In this document: positions 46,001-55,492 of the stretch, piece by piece
How positions within the stretch are numbered: position 1 is the stretch's first letter
Layout: every line of letters begins with the position of its first letter
Origin: Oryzias latipes
Lineage: Eukaryota > Chordata > Actinopteri > Beloniformes > Adrianichthyidae
Reading direction: 5' to 3'
DNA length: 64,000 bases
NCBI RefSeq assembly: GCF_002234675.1
Contig: NC_019871.2
Coordinates: forward strand, 27,094,094 to 27,158,093
Translations under genes and position numbers: made by a program
The notes under the pieces: generated by a model
Told to the model about the DNA's origin: nothing
What the model saw: the letters and a program-made list of their open reading frames with translations, nothing else
The model's database searches: none

Positions 46001-49000
46001 CTGGATGGTCAAAACATTGGACTGGAATGATGGACTCATCAGTTTTTGATGACATCACGTGTGTGTTTAGATGCAGTTGGTCAGTTTTACGTTGTAATAA
46101 GATAAACCTACCATATCTGACTGACATTTGCATTGAGTATTTAGAAAAAGCAGAGAAAAATATCATTTGCAGAATAATGTGGAATGTGCTGTAATCTGAC
46201 GGAGCTGAAGAGGTTCTACAAGCTAGAATGGCAGAGGATCTTCAAATCCAGGAGTGACAAACTAGTTGCATCCTTCCCAAGAAGAATAATGGCCGTTTAG
46301 CTTAAAAAATGTTTTGTTCTTTTTGTTTCTTTTCTTGTAAATTTGCAGATATTTCTACACCTGTTTTTTTCTCAGTGTACATTAATGAGAAATGAAATGA
46401 TCAGTCCTGATTTTGACAAATGGCTGCATTGACACAAGGAGTGAAAATTTGTTGTAAGTGGTCTGTGTACTTTCCGTACCTACTGTACATAAATGTTATT
46501 TTTGCTCAGCTCTAAAATCTAAACAGCTCTAAAACAAATCTCATAAATGCATATTATGTGTTTACATCGAATTTTTGTTGTAATTGCAGGTTACTCCTGA
46601 CAACCATTTTGTGCTGGACTATCATCCTGCTTATCGCAATATTGTCATCGGAGCAGGATTCTCAGGTAAACTAGTAAACTGCACAAAACATCAGCGGAAA
46701 GGAAGGAAGGTAAATTTGAACGGTGTGTGTTTGCCGCTAGTGGGTTGGTCCTATGAATAATTATAACACAGAAAAAACTACTACAAAAAGGGGTTGTAAG
46801 AGTGTCATTTTGTTTATCTCTATGAGTTCAGTATGCAATAACTCTACTTTTTAGAGGTGGACATCATCTTAAGTGGAACAGTTCCTGTACAAAAACATGA
46901 AACCTCATTTCAAACATTTGTTTTTGTAGCAGAGTTCAGAAAGCTGTTCAAAACTGAGCACAAAATGTTCAACTCTGGCCACAATTCATTTTTTAACCAC
47001 AAAATATCCACCTCAGGAAAAAGAAAAAAAAATATCCACCACAGGCAATTATTCAAATGTACTAAACTGGTCTGAAAAAACAATTACCCTTGCCCAATAT
47101 CTAAACAGGTCAGGATTTCTCACTGAGTAATTAAAAACATAAAAGTTCATAAAATACTTTTTTCTTTGTGTTTTTTATATTTCTACTCAAGACTTGATTT
47201 TATTGCAACTTTGGCCAATTGCTCTCATTTTGGAAGGACCGGCTTAAAGTAAATGAAAAACAGAAAAACATCTATTAAATAATTGAAGGCAGCTTTCAAC
47301 TCTGAAGCACATACTGTAAACTTGAAGGAATTACTGCAAATTTGAAAAAGTAAAATTGCAAATTTAAAATGAATATATTTTAATCTTAAAAAAAAAAATC
47401 ATTAAAACATTTAAAAAAAGTAAGTTTGAAACTTGAGTTGAAAAAAACAAACTTTAAACCTAAAATTGTCACCATGTGAAAAATAATGGCTATTTGTAAC
47501 AGCTGCTGTTTGGTATTTTCAACTAAATTTTTAGTTTTTGTTTCTTGGCTTCTTCGCTTTCAGTCCTCAATTTACAATTTCAATTCAGACTCTACAGGTA
47601 TTTGCTGCTGAGTCTAATTTCACGTCAAGGTGGGGCTTTGAGCCACTGGGCTACCAGCACGGTATACTTTTTTTTTTTTATAATCAACTTTCTAATTAAC
47701 AATTCCCCCCCCCCACACATTTTCAATGGTTCTTTTAAGTTTAAAATAGTTCTTTCAAGTTTAAAACTTTTTTCAAATGTTCTTAATACAGATATTTTTT
47801 TCAAATGTTGAATCTGGTTTTTCATTCACTTTAGGTTAATTAGATTTGACCCCCTGTGATACTGTACAAAGCGCAACAAATGCAAATCTGAAACAGTTTG
47901 TTCTGACAGTTTTCAGATCTTCCTGATGAAAGTAGAGAGGCTGCGGCCAGCAGGTCCTTGCAAAAACTATGACGAAAAAGTCCACTGGCTGCATTTGGTT
48001 TATTGCACTTCATCATTGACACATAAGATGCAAACGATCAAAAGCAAAGAGTTGACAAAAATAGGTGCACCCTCTGCACCAAACCAAAAATCCCCAGCTA
48101 CAACAGGAGCCGTCTCTACTTATCGCTCGACAAAGGAGAATTATAAATAGACATGATCGTGGTGGCTATAAACACTCAAGCATCTGCATTCATATAATGT
48201 CTGTATTGGTTGACAAATTCAATATCAGGACTTTGGAGTCAAGTTCAATGCAAAATAAAAGTAACGGGATTAAGGTGGACGACAGACACATTGAACTAAA
48301 CCAGGGGTCGGGAACCTATGGCTCGCGAGCCATATATGGCTCTTTTGATGGTCACATGTGGCTCGCAGACAAATCTTTAATTATACTTTTTTTTCTTCAT
48401 TAGTCCAGTCCTTCTCGGGCGCTGGGCGAAGCCAGATGCGCGCAGTAGTAGCGGTGCTTGGAGAGAAAACTATAAGTTTACAATTATCTATTTTTTCAGA
48501 TAGTTTGTACCAGCCTGAAACCTGTGAATCGCCGTGCCTAAAACTGCGCGCTCCCGTCTCTGAGAAAGAGCGCGCAGATGCGGGGACGGGATGTTAGAGG
48601 GAGAAAGCAGAGGGGGGGGGTGAGGTGTTGTGGGGACAGGCAGCCGGTGAATCGCGCAGGGATTGTAAAAACGTAAAACCCGCTGCCCGTCACTCACTGC
48701 AGCGTGTGAGTGTGTGTTTGGCTCCGCGTCTGCATGTGAGCAGTCTGTGTCACATCTACAGAACAGTCAGACCTACGATCACGTTTAAAGTCTCAACGTC
48801 TGCATGAAGCAGAAACTCACCACGTATCAACCAGACTAGACCATCAGCAAAACTACCACGAGAAATACTCATCATTTATCAGCAACAGCATAACAATGTT
48901 ATTAAAAAGAATCCACAGACTTATTGCACTTTAAAAGTGTTGAAATTACATCAAATGCACACATTCATTTGTATATTTAGTTTTAAACATATTGTTGCGG

Positions 49001-49876
49001 ACTGAGTTGGGTGGCTGTTGGGCCGCGTTAAAAGTTCTGGAGTTCATTGAACTGAGAGACTTAGAGATCTGATTGGCTCTCAGTTCTGGCTCTCAGCCTG
49101 TTATTAGGTGGTTCCCGACCCCTGAACTAAAACTACAGTAAACTGAAATTTTTTTGCCCCCCCCCCCAATAATGTATGTTTTTGTTATTAAACTATTATT
49201 AAACTTAAGTAATACTAATATGTCTGACATTATAACCCAAACATGTTTAAGCTTCATTTTAACCTTGACATCTGGTTAGTGTTTAGTCCTAAAAAAAACA
49301 ATTCATTCATTCATCTTCTAAACCCGTTTTGTCCTTTTCGGGGTCACGGGGCTGCTGGAGCCTATCCTGGCCACTGTGGGGGAATGCAGGGGACACCCTG
49401 GACAGGTCGCCAGTCTGCCTCAGCTCTTCTATCCAGTTATTTTTTAAAGAATGTATTAGAAAAGACAGAAAATGACATTGCTTTTTCTGCTTTTTCAAAG
49501 TCACTTCATGATTGGGAAGAGTGACTGTTCCATGACTTAGGGGCTCCTGTGCAAGGGCCCCGTAAGTTCTGTTTACAAGACTTATTTCACCTTGAGGAAT
49601 AAGAAAATAAAGATACGACTCTTTTGAAAGAAACTTATGTGGTTGATTGATGTCATGAATTATAAATTCTACAGAGACAGTACATGTTGCATCCATGTGA
49701 CATTTATAATGCATTCCATCTGACCAAGATGTCTTTTTTCTCTAGGTCATGGCTTCAAGTTTGGACCAATTGTTGGCCAGATTCTTTGTGACCTTAGTCT
49801 TGGAGAAGTGCCCTCCTTTGACCTCTCACCTTTTAGAATTACACGTTTCCAAGCAAAAAACAAATCATCTTTATAG
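34026..49876 (+). CDS. pipox: Peroxisomal sarcosine oxidase / L-pipecolate oxidase, complete 8-exon coding region
   Basis: Coding exons: 34026-34136, 35346-35494, 35998-36211, 39805-39987, 40952-41104, 44585-44734, 46590-46665, 49746-49876. They total 1167 nt, 388 residues plus stop, near the 390 of human PIPOX. All borders are GT-AG and all phases fit. The N-terminal FAD-binding motif is VVIGAGVQG (GxGxxG at residues 13-18), followed by RGSSHGQTR and the conserved [16 protein letters not shown] and IYGLP. Cys317 in ESCLYT corresponds to the cysteine that binds FAD covalently in monomeric sarcosine oxidases. [13 protein letters not shown] closes the domain. The enzyme oxidises sarcosine and L-pipecolate, giving H2O2, in glycine and lysine breakdown. 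The C-terminus is SSL rather than a canonical PTS1. Exon 6 has a competing acceptor 39 nt upstream. Confidence 0.97.
34740..34960 (-). repeat. Dispersed repeat family X, partial copy (pipox intron 1)
   Basis: On the minus strand, [15 protein letters not shown] aligns with the coding-like block of copy 3 ([15 protein letters not shown]). Plus-strand words GCCGTTTTTGTTGCACCACTAATGTT match 2705-2730. It is truncated. Confidence 0.55.
36290..37602. other. pipox intron 3, first part
   Basis: No exon recognised. The 172-codon minus frame at 36815-37333 lacks homology and codon-like structure, so I left it out. A repeat origin for 37090-37480 is possible but unproven. Confidence 0.4.
37603..38066. 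mobile_element. hAT-type transposon in pipox intron 3
   Basis: The left end is CAGTGGTCTCCAACC and the right end reads GTTGGGGAAAACTG. Flanking 8-mers CTTTAAAG (37595-37602) and CTTTAGAG (38067-38074) differ at one base. Internal GGGCCGC blocks are near both ends. Non-autonomous. Confidence 0.82.
38650..39090 (+). mobile_element. Non-LTR retrotransposon RT fragment (pipox intron 3)
   Basis: The plus strand reads, with frame breaks, [20 protein letters not shown] (stop) [22 protein letters not shown] and [17 protein letters not shown]. This is the post-catalytic part of a fish LINE reverse transcriptase. The clade cannot be fixed, and the copy is clearly dead. Confidence 0.72.
39140..39225. 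repeat. Short tandem motif ACTAGTTCCT, about 17-bp period
   Basis: Three imperfect units of ACACTAGTTCCTCCTAC type at about 39170-39222. Confidence 0.55.
40020..40940. other. pipox intron 4
   Basis: Mostly pyrimidine-rich plus strand. A segment near 40705-40745 (GGATGCCCTTCCTGG) resembles a frequent fish repeat. The 143-codon frame at 40215-40646 has no recognisable domain. Confidence 0.4.
41165..41640 (+). repeat. Dispersed repeat family Y, copy 2 (pipox intron 5)
   Basis: 41385-41640 matches 9186-9470 in order. The left flank starts TCATTTATCGCAGGGGTTACTTTCT (41190-41214), the type of end seen in fish MITEs. No matching right end was identified. Confidence 0.6.
42476..42514. other. 39-nt near-perfect hairpin in pipox intron 5
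   Basis: Arms GGGCAAGGCTCTG (42476-42488) and CAGAGCCTTGCCC (42502-42514) are perfectly complementary over 13 bp. Inside, after a G/G mismatch, AGCC and GGCT pair around a TCA loop. It is GC-rich in an AT-rich intron and shorter than a usual pre-miRNA. Function unknown. Confidence 0.8.
43175..43370 (+). pseudogene. Gypsy-type LTR retrotransposon integrase fragment
   Basis: The segment [20 protein letters not shown] corresponds to the region of Gypsy integrases that carries the second catalytic Asp (SDNGxQFxS). Similarity fades on both sides within about 60 bases, and no LTRs or other retroelement domains are adjacent. A short dead remnant. Confidence 0.65.
43380..44460. other. pipox intron 5, distal part
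   Basis: No gene. 43630-43715 shares weak words with 5370-5460, suggesting an unnamed old repeat. The rest is unique-looking, with a T-rich stretch at 44210-44360. Confidence 0.35.
44740..46580. other. pipox intron 6
   Basis: No exon recognised. 45255-45365 (GGATCAGGTGTG ... GGCCTGGAGTTTGACGCC) resembles the end of a common fish hAT-like repeat, but I found no partner end. 46135-46260 has Tc1-flank-like words similar to 14565-14680 (TTTGCAGAATAAT). Confidence 0.4.
46670..48290. other. pipox intron 7, first part
   Basis: AT-rich, with poly(A)/(T) tracts and several CCACAATTC/ATCCACC words near 46980-47045. Nothing identifiable. Confidence 0.4.
48302..49124. mobile_element. hAT-type transposon copy 2 (pipox intron 7), 8-bp target duplication
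   Basis: Ends are CAGGGGTCGGGAACC and its inverse. Flanking 8-mers AACTAAAC (48294-48301) and AACTAAAA (49125-49132) differ at one base. It matches the copy at 12605-13721 in inverted orientation, including ATGGCTCGCGAGCCAT near 48319. It carries only the first ~115 bp of the LTR-like segment (48993-49107), directly joined to the right terminal repeat, so about 0.3 kb was lost. Confidence 0.88.
49311..49425. repeat. Dispersed fish repeat fragment
   Basis: ATTCATTCATCTTCTAAACCC through GGAGCCTATCCTGGCC to GACAGGTCGCCAGTCTG. This wording is frequent in fish genomes, and a shorter copy is at 6637-6757. Confidence 0.65.
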
Positions 49877-50271
49877 ACTGACAAATGTATGTCTTAGAAG
49901 CCTTTTTTCATGCATGATTCTAGGTTGTAAAAATAATAATCAGACATAAGTGTTTTTAACATTAGTAAAAAAAAATTAAAGAAGAAAATATTATGATTTA
50001 GGATTTTCCAGCCGAACCAAGATTGATTCTGTTCATTGTTTTTCTTGTGACATGACTTACTTAGTTCATTTTTGGCAAGATGTAGGCCAGTCAGTCTCTC
50101 AAAGCTGAAAATGACTCTAGCAATAAAAACTACACAATACAAAAATATAACTAAATGAAACTTAACTCTACTTAGAAAGCACTTTTACATGCCTATGTGA
50201 TAACAAAGATCCAAGGGCCAGGGGAGGGTGCTGTGGCAAAAGACCAGCTGGTAAAGTAGACCAGGGGGTGC

Positions 50272-50660
50272 AGGAGCTAAAGTAAAGACCAGGGGGAAAG
50301 TAAAGACCAGGGATAAAGTAAAGACCAGGGGGAAAGTAAAGACCAGGGATAAAGTAAAGACCATGGGGAAAGTAAAGACCAGGGATAAAGTAAAGACCAA
50401 GGGGAAAGTAAAGACCAGGGATAAAGTAAAGACCAGGGGGAAAGTAAAGACCAGGGATAAAGTAAAGACAAGGGGGAAAGTAAAGACCAGGGATAAAGTA
50501 AAAACCAGGGATAAAGTAAAGACCAGGGATAAAGTAAAGACCAGGGAAAAAGTAAAGACCAGGGATAAAGTAAAGACCAGGGGGTAAAGTAAAGACCAGG
50601 GGGTAAAGAAAAGACCAGGGGGTAAAGAAAAGACCAGGGATAAAGTAAAGACCAGGGGGT
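50272..50660. repeat. 18-bp minisatellite (GACCAGGGATAAAGTAAA / GACCAGGGGGAAAGTAAA)
   Basis: About 21 tandem units, alternating between a GGGATAAAG and a GGGGGAAAG variant over much of the array, with a 3' end of slightly longer units. Because 18 is divisible by 3, both strands carry long open frames, including a 184-codon minus frame (50185-50739) that is an artefact of the repeat. Confidence 0.95.
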
Positions 50661-50739
50661 ATAATAGCTGGAAATAGGAAAGTCGGGTGAAGCTTGTCTC
50701 AGACCTGGGGCTCAGGGGGCAAAAGTGTTTGCCCCACAT

Positions 50740-51790
50740 GGTTGAGAGTGGGATTTTATGAATCTAAAGACATTTTCCTGCGTTTTGCTGAAAAATGTGT
50801 AACTCTGTGACAAACGGTGTTTGGACTTTATCTCAATAGTTTAATGATTTTCTTAACCTCTGATTGAACTCATTTGGGTTTAATTTGTTTTTGCTTTTAC
50901 CTTTTCTTTTATTCCTGTTCTTAATTTTCTATTCTTACTTTTATTGGTAAATTCCACTCTAACCTGGCACGGCACATCTTTTCACATATGAAACGATCAA
51001 TGTTCTGTTGTGGATTTTCCCTTGTTTTAAATAAATAAACTCTTAATAATGTATTGTTCATTTTCCAGTACCAAATATTTATGAACTCATTTTCACCAAG
51101 GAAAAGAAATATTGTTAAAGCTTTGCGGTCAGTTAGTTGTGTTGTTAAATGTCGACATAAACATTCTTTTTCTTTTGAAAGAAGCCAAAATTCTAATTTT
51201 CTGATTGTCTGGATCTACTTTTATTATTCCATGTATAGGACACTCTCTCTTATCAAAAAATCTTTCCTCGATATATCAGATAAATCAAACGTATCAATTC
51301 TTAGCTTCAGTTTTGATGTAGATTTTAGAGGCTGGCCTGAAAGCCAAAGGACTACAAATCTTTGATTAACAGTGTTTAACTAATGTGTACTTTTTTATGA
51401 TACTTTTTGTTAATCACAGGTTATTCGAGTCTTAATCTGACCAATCGGATGCGTCAGTAAAAGCATGTGGTGCCCACTGGTCCCCCCCCCCCCCCCCCCC
51501 CCCCCTCAAATGTTCAATTGACAGATTCTCCTGAGCCGGTTTCAGTTGAAGGGGTGTGGACTTCCAACAAGCTTACTAATGATTGACAACAGTTGTTGTC
51601 ATAGAAGGGTTGCCTCAGACCAATCACTGCCGTCTGCCTCCAAATGGCGACTGAATTGGCCTCATTTGGCTGGAGCCGGAGGTAAGGCATTTTCCATGGG
51701 TGACATACCCGCTCAGTCCAGTTCTCTTATACAGACAACGGCCATATCTGTAAAATGACTTCTTTTCCTAGGTATCATTTTTAAAAATCA
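50740..51790. other. Intergenic sequence between pipox and wsb1
   Basis: AT-rich, no gene recognised. Includes a run of 24 C (51482-51505), which may vary in length or reflect an assembly problem. Confidence 0.5.
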
Positions 51791-52345
51791 AAATCAAATT
51801 AGCACTACAGTGACTTGAATTAAAATATTTAGTGATGTGTCAGAATTTAAAATGAATGTTAATAAATCAATTTTTTTCTCCTCTGAAAATATCGGTAGTA
51901 CAAAAAAAGACAGATTTAGGAATTGTCATTTGTAAAAAAACAGGAACGTCATAAGTTAAACTATGATCATATTTAAAAAAAACTTCATCTGAAATAAATT
52001 CATGTTTAATGAAAGACCTCTTTATATGGTAGTGTCTTAATATCAAAGGGAGAAGGAAAATCACATTCTTTATATGTTGCTTTATCTCTATAACCCCCAA
52101 AATTTTATTGAGGAATTCAATAAAATACTATATGATTATATTTTGCAGAAAACACTTATTATCTAAAAAAAAAAGATGTTCTCACAGATAGCAAAAGTCA
52201 AGGTGGTCTGGAGGCGCTGGATTTTAATACCATAATTAAAATGACATGGATAATAGAACTCTCGAAGAACCGGACAGCATCTGGAACACATTTCCATCAC
52301 TTTTGTTCAATATTCTTGGTGACATACATTTTCTATTAAAGTGTA
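51790..52345 (+). mobile_element. L1-like LINE ORF2 fragment
   Basis: Across shifted plus-strand frames the order is that of a fish L1-like ORF2 after the catalytic YADD: KMNVNKSIFFS, then a LGIVICK block, KDLFIW...ISITPK, QGGLEALDFNTI and SIWNTFPSLLFNILGDIHFL. Frameshifts and stops show it is inactive. 5' and 3' ends are missing. Confidence 0.72.
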
Positions 52346-52380
52346 TTTTAAAATATAAAGTATAACAAATAGGAAGCTAC

Positions 52381-54640
52381 AAATTCAAATTAATTTTATT
52401 TCTATAGCACCTTTCATGTTAAGAAAACAGCTCAAAGTGCTGTACATAAAAACAAACAAGGATGCACAAACACCAATGCAAAAAATAAATAAATACATAA
52501 GCCTGTCATAATAAAATACACAAAGACAAGCACAAGTAAAAGAGAAATTGCTTAAGAAGAAAAAAAGAAAAAAAGAAAAAAAAAACTTAAGAAGAGAGAA
52601 CCAAGAAGGCGCTGTCTGCTCTGTCCTGTTGGCCTGGGTGTCAGCATAGACACAAACACCCCAGCCAAGGGTGAGAAAACACTCATAAACCGTCTAAAAT
52701 GTAAAAGTGATAAATAGAAAAGTTAAAATATAAAAAAACAGCTAAAATATAAAAAATTCAGACAAGTTAATGCATAAAAAGCCTAAAACACCTGAAATAT
52801 AAAAAACTTAAGATGTTAAAACATAGAATAAATACCCCAGAAAGGAGGGCATTACAGTAATCTAATCTCTCTCAGCTTTAGAACCAATTACCAAGACTTC
52901 AGTTTTGTCTTGGTTGAGCTGCAAAAAGTTCTCTCCCATCCACATTTTGATATCTAAAATACAGCATCAAAGGCTGTCCATGGGTCCGGTGTCAGCAGGA
53001 GACACAGCAACATACAGTTGAGTGTCATCAGCATAGCTATGAAAGTTAATGCCGTGTCTACTGATGACATCACCAAGCGGAAGCATGTAAAGATTAAAAA
53101 GTGCAGGTCCCAGGATGGAGCCTTTGGGCACCCCACATGTCAGTTTGTGCCTTTCAAAGGAAAAGTCAGTTAAATTAACAATAAGATCTCTATCTGTGAG
53201 GTAGGATTTAAACCAATTAAAAGCTGTCCCAGTAATTCCAACCATGTCGTGAAGTCTGTTTAAAGGGATAGAGTGGTCAACTGTGTCGAAGGCTGCACTC
53301 AGGTCCAGTAAGACTAAAACAGATACTTTCTTCATGTCAGCATTGGACCTGAGATCATTTAAGACCCTGACAAGTGCCATCTCTGTTGAATGATGAGATC
53401 TAAAACCAGACTGAAACTTTTCTAAAATATTATTTTCATTAATAAAACCATTTAGTTGGGTAAAAACAAGCTTTTCTAAAATTTTACTTCAAAATGACAG
53501 GTTGGATACCGGCCGGTAGTTATTGAAATTGGACACGTCTAAACCACTCTTCTTCAGAATGGGTCTCACCATGGCAGTCTTTAGGGATGCAGGGAAGACT
53601 CCAGTCTGAAGAGAGCAGTTCAAGATGTTTAAGAGCTCTTCCTCACAGGATGTGAAAACTGACTTAAAAAGTGAGGTGGGGATGAGATCAAGAGAACAGG
53701 TCTTGGTATTCATTTGGGACATCACTTGTCGGAGTTCTGCAGCATTAATCAAGACAAAACTATCGAGTTTTTTCTCATTGATAGGAGGACTGGCAGTGTA
53801 AAGGTCAACACGGGATTATTGATCCCTCCCCTGTAAGATGGATGATCTGTCATCTATCTTAGTGGTAAAGTGGACTGCAAACTCCTCACAGGTTTTACTG
53901 CTAAAGGTGGAGGGTGGGCCAAAGATTGGGTTCATTATTTTATCAATTGTGGCAAAGAGGATTTTTGGCTTTGACTGATTTTCTGCAATGAACTTTGAGA
54001 AATATTCCTGTCTTGTCTTTTTAATGGAGTTATTGTAATGCATTAGCGTGTTTCTAAAAATTTGATAATGTATTGTGAGTTTTGTTTTCCGCCAATATCG
54101 TTCTGCCTTTCTTGTCATTCTCTTACATTTCTTGGTATCTTCTGTTCTCCAAGCAGGTGGAGCTTTCTCTTTAACAGTTTGTGGTTTTAGTGGGACAACT
54201 TTGTCCAGAATTGTGGTGAGTTTATTATTAAAATGTTGAATCGATCAATCCATAGATGGATATGAAAGAGTTAGTTGCTGGTTTTCCGAATGTGGGATAA
54301 AGTTTGCAGCCACTTCAGGATTTAGACGGCGCCTTCTAATGATTCTCTCAGGGAGCTTCTCAATTATGCAGTCTTGAACTTTAAAAAACAAACGTGAATG
54401 ATCAGAAATGCCCACATCCACAACAGAGGTCACTGAGGCCTTCAGGCCGTGAGTTATGATGATATCCAGAGTGTGACCTCTGTTGTGGGTGGGCACGTTC
54501 ACATGCTGAACAAAATCCATAGCTGTTAAAATGTTCTTAAAATCACGGACATACATTTCCGAAGGATCATCAACATGTACGTTAAAAATCACCATTTTCC
54601 ACAACCTTGAATTGACTTTTCCATCTGTCAAATACCCAGA
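52381..54640 (-). mobile_element. L2/CR1-group LINE, endonuclease end and reverse transcriptase
   Basis: On the minus strand one reading frame, broken mainly by in-frame stops (near 54245, 53813, 53486, 52967), carries DFNIHVD-like and HTLDIIITHG (end of the endonuclease), PAWRTEDTKKC, KTAMVRPILKKSGLD and NNYRPVSNLSF, FQSGFRSHHSTE, VLLDLSAAFDTVDH (first RT Asp) and YADDTQLY (catalytic YxDD). The 3' tail, read on minus, is CAGCACTTTGAGCTG...GGTGCTATAGAAATAAA. Sequence between LQLNQDKTEVLVIG and LDYCNALL is deleted. The 5' half (most of the endonuclease) is absent, the usual truncation. Confidence 0.88.
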
Positions 54641-54769
54641 GTTAACATGAGTGAGATGATAACAACAAATTCACTTTGATGCAGACTACTTTCTATTTTT
54701 TTTTTCTCTTTTACTTTTCAAAAAATCCAGTATTTTAAATTTAAGAATTAATATACTTAATTCTGAGAA

Positions 54770-55193
54770 AAACTCGTGCCTCAACGCGGTTAACTCCGCC
54801 CACCTTGAGGCGCGCCTCGGTGTGCACACATAAGCCATGGGCGTCACTTCCGGTTAAAATATCGTGTCGTGCTGGACATCTCTAAATCAAGCCACATAAA
54901 GATTGGTTAATATTTGACCTACAGTATTTATCAACACAGCAAAGAGAAAACAGAAAGGATAATAGAAGCTTCACTCCTTAAGTTTTTTTTTCTTCTTCTT
55001 TACTCCGTTGAGATGACGTTGTTTTATTTCCTTTTTCCCTAGCCGGAACTCCGAAAAGCTAGGCGGAAGGATTCGACTAGCTTCTACACAGTTTCTTTTT
55101 AAAAAGCGCTGCCGACTTTCGGGCCGCTCGTCTTCTTTGTATTTGTGAACTGTTGCCATTTGGCCTTTTGTTTTAGTGTTGGCCCTAATTTAG
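54770..55193 (+). promoter_or_regulatory. wsb1: wsb1 promoter / 5' UTR region
   Basis: This CpG-containing block upstream of the wsb1 ATG holds an ETS/GABP-type ACTTCCGGT (54846-54854) and a CCGGAA (about 55042-55047). No TATA box at a suitable distance. The ATG at 55194 has a weak -3 base (T) but G at +4. Confidence 0.5.
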
Positions 55194-55397
55194 ATGGCAA
55201 GCTTCCCGGACACTGTGAACGAAAAGGATTTAGGTGAGTACGTGTGTTTATGCAACGTGTGTATGTCCGCGCAGCCCTATTTTTCTGGGAACGTTGTTTC
55301 TCCGACTGAGACATTTGGGCAAACCCGGTTGGAAACCTGATCTTTAAATAATACGAGTTTAAAAACGTTACTTTTTATGTTATAAGGCCTTAACGGT

Positions 55398-55492
<95 letters not shown>

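Noticed and set aside
47632..47670. A-box-like TAGCCCAGTGG on the minus strand
   Set aside because: No B box at tRNA distance and no shared SINE body, so not called as a tRNA or SINE.
50185..50739. 184-codon minus-strand frame rich in SLVFTL repeats
   Set aside because: It is produced by the 18-bp minisatellite, whose unit length is a multiple of three. No gene context.
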